Positions 60,117 through 64,000 of a stretch of 64,000 nt of DNA are shown one piece after another (the first letter of the stretch is position 1; each line of letters opens with the position of its first letter). The stretch covers positions 16,469,308 to 16,533,307 of the forward strand of contig NW_024040152.1 of assembly GCF_014851395.1 (NCBI RefSeq). The letters run 5' to 3'. Source of the DNA: Micropterus salmoides. Lineage: Eukaryota > Chordata > Actinopteri > Centrarchiformes > Centrarchidae. The position numbers and the translations under genes were made by a program. The notes under the pieces are model-generated. The model saw only the letters and a program-made list of their open reading frames with translations. It did no database searches and was not told the origin of the DNA.

Positions 60117-61877
60117 GCACGCACGCATACTACGATAACACTAGGCAAAAAGCAGGCCTCTCTAAGGTTACCAGACCCCAGGCAGAGAGGTGCTCTGTCC
60201 TCCTCCGGTGGAAAACTACTGGGGCAAAAACAGAGGAAGGTCTGTGAGAGGGAGACTGATGAAGCGAGGGGAGGAAGTCTGGACCACAGATAAGGAAGCG
60301 AGAGGAAGAGCAGAGAGAAAACAGAGGTACATGGATACCAGGACGGGGGAGGAGGATGTCTACAAACTTGAGACGCAGATATATAAGTCTACTGTAGTTT
60401 ATGAAGTCAGGACTTGTGCTATTAGCCTATGTGTGAAGGTATGTGTGTACATTTAGCAGCCTTTTATGTAAGAGGACAGCTATATCAACAGGAATGCACA
60501 CAAAGCCTTCTGATACTAAACACACAGGATTCATATGGAGATGTACTGATGCTTGTAATTGATTGTTCTAGTGTATGGTGAATCCCATCTGGGAGATTAT
60601 GGTGGCAATGGACCACTGTGACAACTACAGGTTTATTAAGTAGGCCTGACTTACCTACACAGATACACACACACATACACACAGCAGATTATAGGGGACA
60701 TAGCTTAATGAAACAGATAGAAGTTACATCACAGAATCACAGAGGCATTAGTATATATATAGCATGAAGCCAGCTGGATGATGGTTTTGTGTCTATGGGT
60801 CAGATGGTCAGATTGCAAGCCGTCTGTAATCTATGTCAGTGTGTGTGTGTGTGTGTTCTCATTCCGGTAAGATTAGAGGCCAACAACCAGACGGAACATG
60901 GGCTGGGGAGCGGCATATAATGAGTGGAAAGAGAGACAGGAACAAAATGTATAAAATGCAGGAGTTAAAGGATAGAAGGGGGGTTTGAGGGAATATCAAC
61001 TCCCTTCACCCCAAACTCATCCTCCAGGCCACAAGTATGTGTTGAGGCAGGCCCAGCTGCTTCAATAACAGCAAAGGCAGACAGTGCCAGACACAGACGG
61101 AGATAAACAGAATATATGATAACACCCAAACTCTTGTTAAAGACTTCTGCACAGATATCGGGACCGTCGCAAATGCAGGATGGATGAAAGCAGCCAAATA
61201 ACACAGAGAGCCAATATGAAAGAGGCCGCGGAGTACTGTGTTCGTAGCATCCACATCTGTGCAGAGAGATCTTGAATGTACTTGAATCAGTATGTAGAGA
61301 GGAAAGAAATGGAGGGCTCAGGGGCCAGCCGCCAGTCTGGGAGGAGACCCAGCTGTTAAAGAGAGGGAAAGGAGTGAAGATGGGGAGAGGAATAACAGGT
61401 ACAGTGAGAGAAACACACACGAACACACACACACTAACACACACAGCTGACAGAGTTGAGTATAGTAACAGCGGGGTGGAATGCTGGCTGTAGCTAATAT
61501 TAACACCCAAGTCCTCCCTCTTGCCCCCCAGTGTGTGTGTGAGTCACACATTTATCATGTCTCGGTAAGACTGTCTACGGCAAAGGCCACTCCTTATTTT
61601 ACTCTGATGTTGGGACACATACACAAACATGCACATACAGAAACACACTAACAATCACGTACTCTCAGTCCACAACAAAATCAAAATCACTTCCTGTTAA
61701 AAGCTGACTGAGGGCAACACAAGTTCAAACTCTCTCTCTCACACACACATACACATAGTACACTCATATATTTGACAGGCAGAGACATGCACTGTAAAAA
61801 CAAGACCGGACCAGACTGAGAAAAACATGCCTCTCCACCTGTCAAGTAGGAAAACTACACACACACACAGACACACA

Positions 61878-61924
<47 letters not shown>

Positions 61925-62879
61925 ACACACACACACACACACACAGAGTTTTAAATCCTTATAGATCTTTAAGTACAGGATTAAGCCTTTATCAGTAAGT
62001 GGCACTGACAAGTTGGTGAAAATCAAACACACTCAGATTATAGAAAAACACACACACCAAAGCTGCTCTCTCCCCTACGTGAATGGGCAGACTGCTGCCA
62101 TCTGGTCACTATCCTCTGCCTAAGACAAATCACTACTGCTTACAATCAGACCAAGAATCAATTATCATCAATTATCCACAGCCCTCTGCCGTCAAAGCCC
62201 ACTGATAAATCAATGTAATCCTCCGAACATGTGACTGATTGAACACCGGGGACAGTTCGGGGCAGGTGGGCTTTTATTCAAATCTGGAAACCAGAAGACA
62301 AGCTAGATGATGGAAGAAGAGGGGACGAAAGAAAGAAGTGAGAGTGAGAGGAGGGAGGTGTGGGAATGAGGGATTATAGAGGAGTAATCGAGACTGTAAA
62401 ATGTGGTAAAAACTATAATACCAGTGACATGTGGAGGGCAGCAGATTACAGTTTCATTTTGGCTTTTAGCTGTCATTATCCTCCTAAAACAAATTTCTGA
62501 TGTTAGACTTTCTGAGAAACTCTAATTCCCAGTGCGAGTGTGTGAGTATTTGAATGACAGAGAATGAGAATGGTGAGAATGATTTTTCTTCTGGTCATTC
62601 AACTCTTATTTGACAGCAGATACAGAGGGCCAGAGACAGCAGACGTGAAATCTGAGTATTAGACCAACCCAGTTCTCTCTATCAGCCTTCTTTGTGTGTC
62701 TATTAGCCTTTCTTATTTTAACTAAAACTCAGAGCCCCATTTCTTTCCTTTATCCAGACATGATCAAGACCACTCTGGTTTGACATTTCTCTCTGTATAG
62801 TAAGGCCTGTATACCTTTCATTTCTATCTCACCTGAACCAGAGTTTATCCCCCATGGTCTGTGATGACTCAGGTGTAAA
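55577..62879. other. Probable efna1 intron 1 (first part)
   Basis: Since the first efna1 exon is not present, this stretch is most likely its long first intron. It has many microsatellites: TG at 58171-58193 and 58314-58333, CA at 60081-60115 and 61857-61945. Pyrimidine-rich tracts occur around 57940, 58620 and 59490-59590. No exon, RNA gene or named transposon could be supported. Confidence 0.45.
61857..61945. repeat. Long CA microsatellite
   Basis: About 90 bp of (CA)n with sporadic CAGA interruptions, the longest simple repeat in the window. Confidence 0.95.
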
Positions 62880-62929
62880 ACTCAGGTGGGTCAAACCCCA
62901 GCCTTTGAGTCACACATGGACTAGCCCAT

Positions 62930-63315
62930 GACACAAGCACTGCTCATGACGACAGGAGTTTTTCCATTAGACTCTTTATCCAATTATCAGGACAATCGTT
63001 TTCCATGTTGCAGGGCTCTTTTTTAGCCCTGCGTTTACTGTCTTTCTTAAAGGGCAATTAGAGAGCCAGTAATGAAATCAAGACACGACTAAAAGGCCAT
63101 AATGGCTTTTGCCCTTGTTGCGGATTTTAATCGACCTATCTCGGCAGCATAGAAGCGGGGACCGTCCTTCTGTTTCAGCTCGGTTATAAAATAATGCTGT
63201 CTTTCAAGCGTCGGGATCACTCGCTCCAAGATAAAAGCTCAATAAATCGCGCTGCGATATTGCGCGTCTGTCAAGCCCCATCGATTCCACTGAGTGGTCG
63301 GATAGCATTACATTT
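62930..63315. promoter_or_regulatory. Candidate conserved non-coding (enhancer-like) segment
   Basis: A repeat-free block in otherwise microsatellite-rich DNA. It has balanced composition, several CpGs and many homeodomain-type ATTA/TAAT words ('tccaattatcaggacaatcg', 'ccagtaatgaaatc', 'aaggccataatggctttt'). It has no open coding frame. It looks like a fish conserved non-coding element, but that is a judgement from texture only. Confidence 0.3.
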
Positions 63316-63498
63316 CTGACCTCAAAACAAAACAATCAGCAATATGTGCCTCCCTCTCCCTGACACACACTTACACACACATACACACTTACTATCTTCC
63401 CCAATGAAAACCCACTTTAACACACTGAGAGTCTTAATGTAGTGTAAAACTGATTAAATTAACCTAGGCTACTGATTCATTCTCATTTATAGACCATA

Positions 63499-63533
<35 letters not shown>

Positions 63534-64000
63534 CCCTACAGACATCGTCACTGGCCAAGTTCATACTCGTCAGTCTATTTTCTACTGTTAGAGTATGTCT
63601 GTGTCTGTGTGTTGGGGTTAAAAATAGTGGCGAATCGGTCCATCTGTCCGAGCACTCTCTCTATCTTCTGCCTTTGCACCCTGCTACTGCTCTAGAGTCA
63701 TTACAGTCCTGTTAGGCGAGTTTAAAGGGGCAGACCGACCGCGCAAGCTTAAACTTAACACGAACCTTTTTGGTGACATGAATGAAAATAACAACAACAA
63801 CGTTTCGTTGCTTAAGAGCCCGATCAGCCTTAATGACACAGGACTTTGCATATGTGAAACTTCAAGAGAGTAGAAAATGACATCCTTTCGCCTCTGGAGA
63901 CATAAGAGCATTCACCCAGTCACACAGACAGAGCAGCGATTGATTGACTCTTCACAACTACTTAAACATTAGACAACTTCCGCGCACACACACACACACA
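63316..64000. other. Right edge, probable efna1 intron 1
   Basis: CA microsatellites at 63499-63525 and from 63986 to the window end. Nothing else could be supported. Confidence 0.4.

Noticed and set aside
60965..61510. A 181-residue minus-strand frame with a hydrophobic start, considered as the missing efna1 signal exon.
   Set aside because: No HTV-type ephrin start motif or in-phase donor; the start region is CA-repeat derived.

Overview
The window is nuclear DNA of a bony fish, most likely a spiny-rayed teleost. It has vertebrate genes split into short exons with GT-AG introns, many CA/TG microsatellites, and a fish-type transposon load (Tc1, hAT and Harbinger MITEs, a Penelope-like element, LINE tails, solo LTRs). 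Five real protein-coding genes could be assembled exon by exon, with matching phases and lengths close to the human orthologues.

Layout. 0.4-2.0 kb: KRTCAP2 (oligosaccharyltransferase subunit), minus strand. 3.2-5.2 kb: TMEM107 (ciliary transition zone), minus strand, with two alternative copies of its fourth coding exon. 5.2-29 kb: gene-poor, repeat-rich DNA. It holds a Penelope-like remnant, then a large inverted duplication (left arm about 10.66-14.77 kb, right arm about 22.76-28.83 kb, spacer about 8 kb). Broken copies of the last exons of INTS3 (Integrator subunit 3) lie in the arms and in the adjoining spacer. The arms were later hit separately by solo LTRs, a nested TIR element and deletions. 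The spacer carries a disrupted 2.8 kb Tc1-like transposon and several MITEs. 29.8-38.0 kb: TRIM46 (neuronal microtubule-organising TRIM protein), plus strand, 12 coding exons, complete. 46.6-50.4 kb: SLC50A1 (SWEET sugar transporter), minus strand, complete. 54.7-55.6 kb: the last exons of EFNA1 (ephrin-A1), minus strand. Its signal-peptide exon was not found and probably lies past the right edge.

KRTCAP2, TRIM46, SLC50A1 and EFNA1 are also clustered on human chromosome 1q22, so the window is a conserved vertebrate block with altered gene order. TMEM107 (17p in human) is an extra gene inside it. The genes do not form a pathway: they are a glycosylation subunit, a cilium protein, an axonal ubiquitin-ligase-family protein, a sugar transporter and a guidance ligand kept together by descent. 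The strongest biological novelty candidate is the pair of mutually exclusive 97-nt exons in TMEM107. The most unusual structure is the inverted duplication carrying INTS3 fragments.
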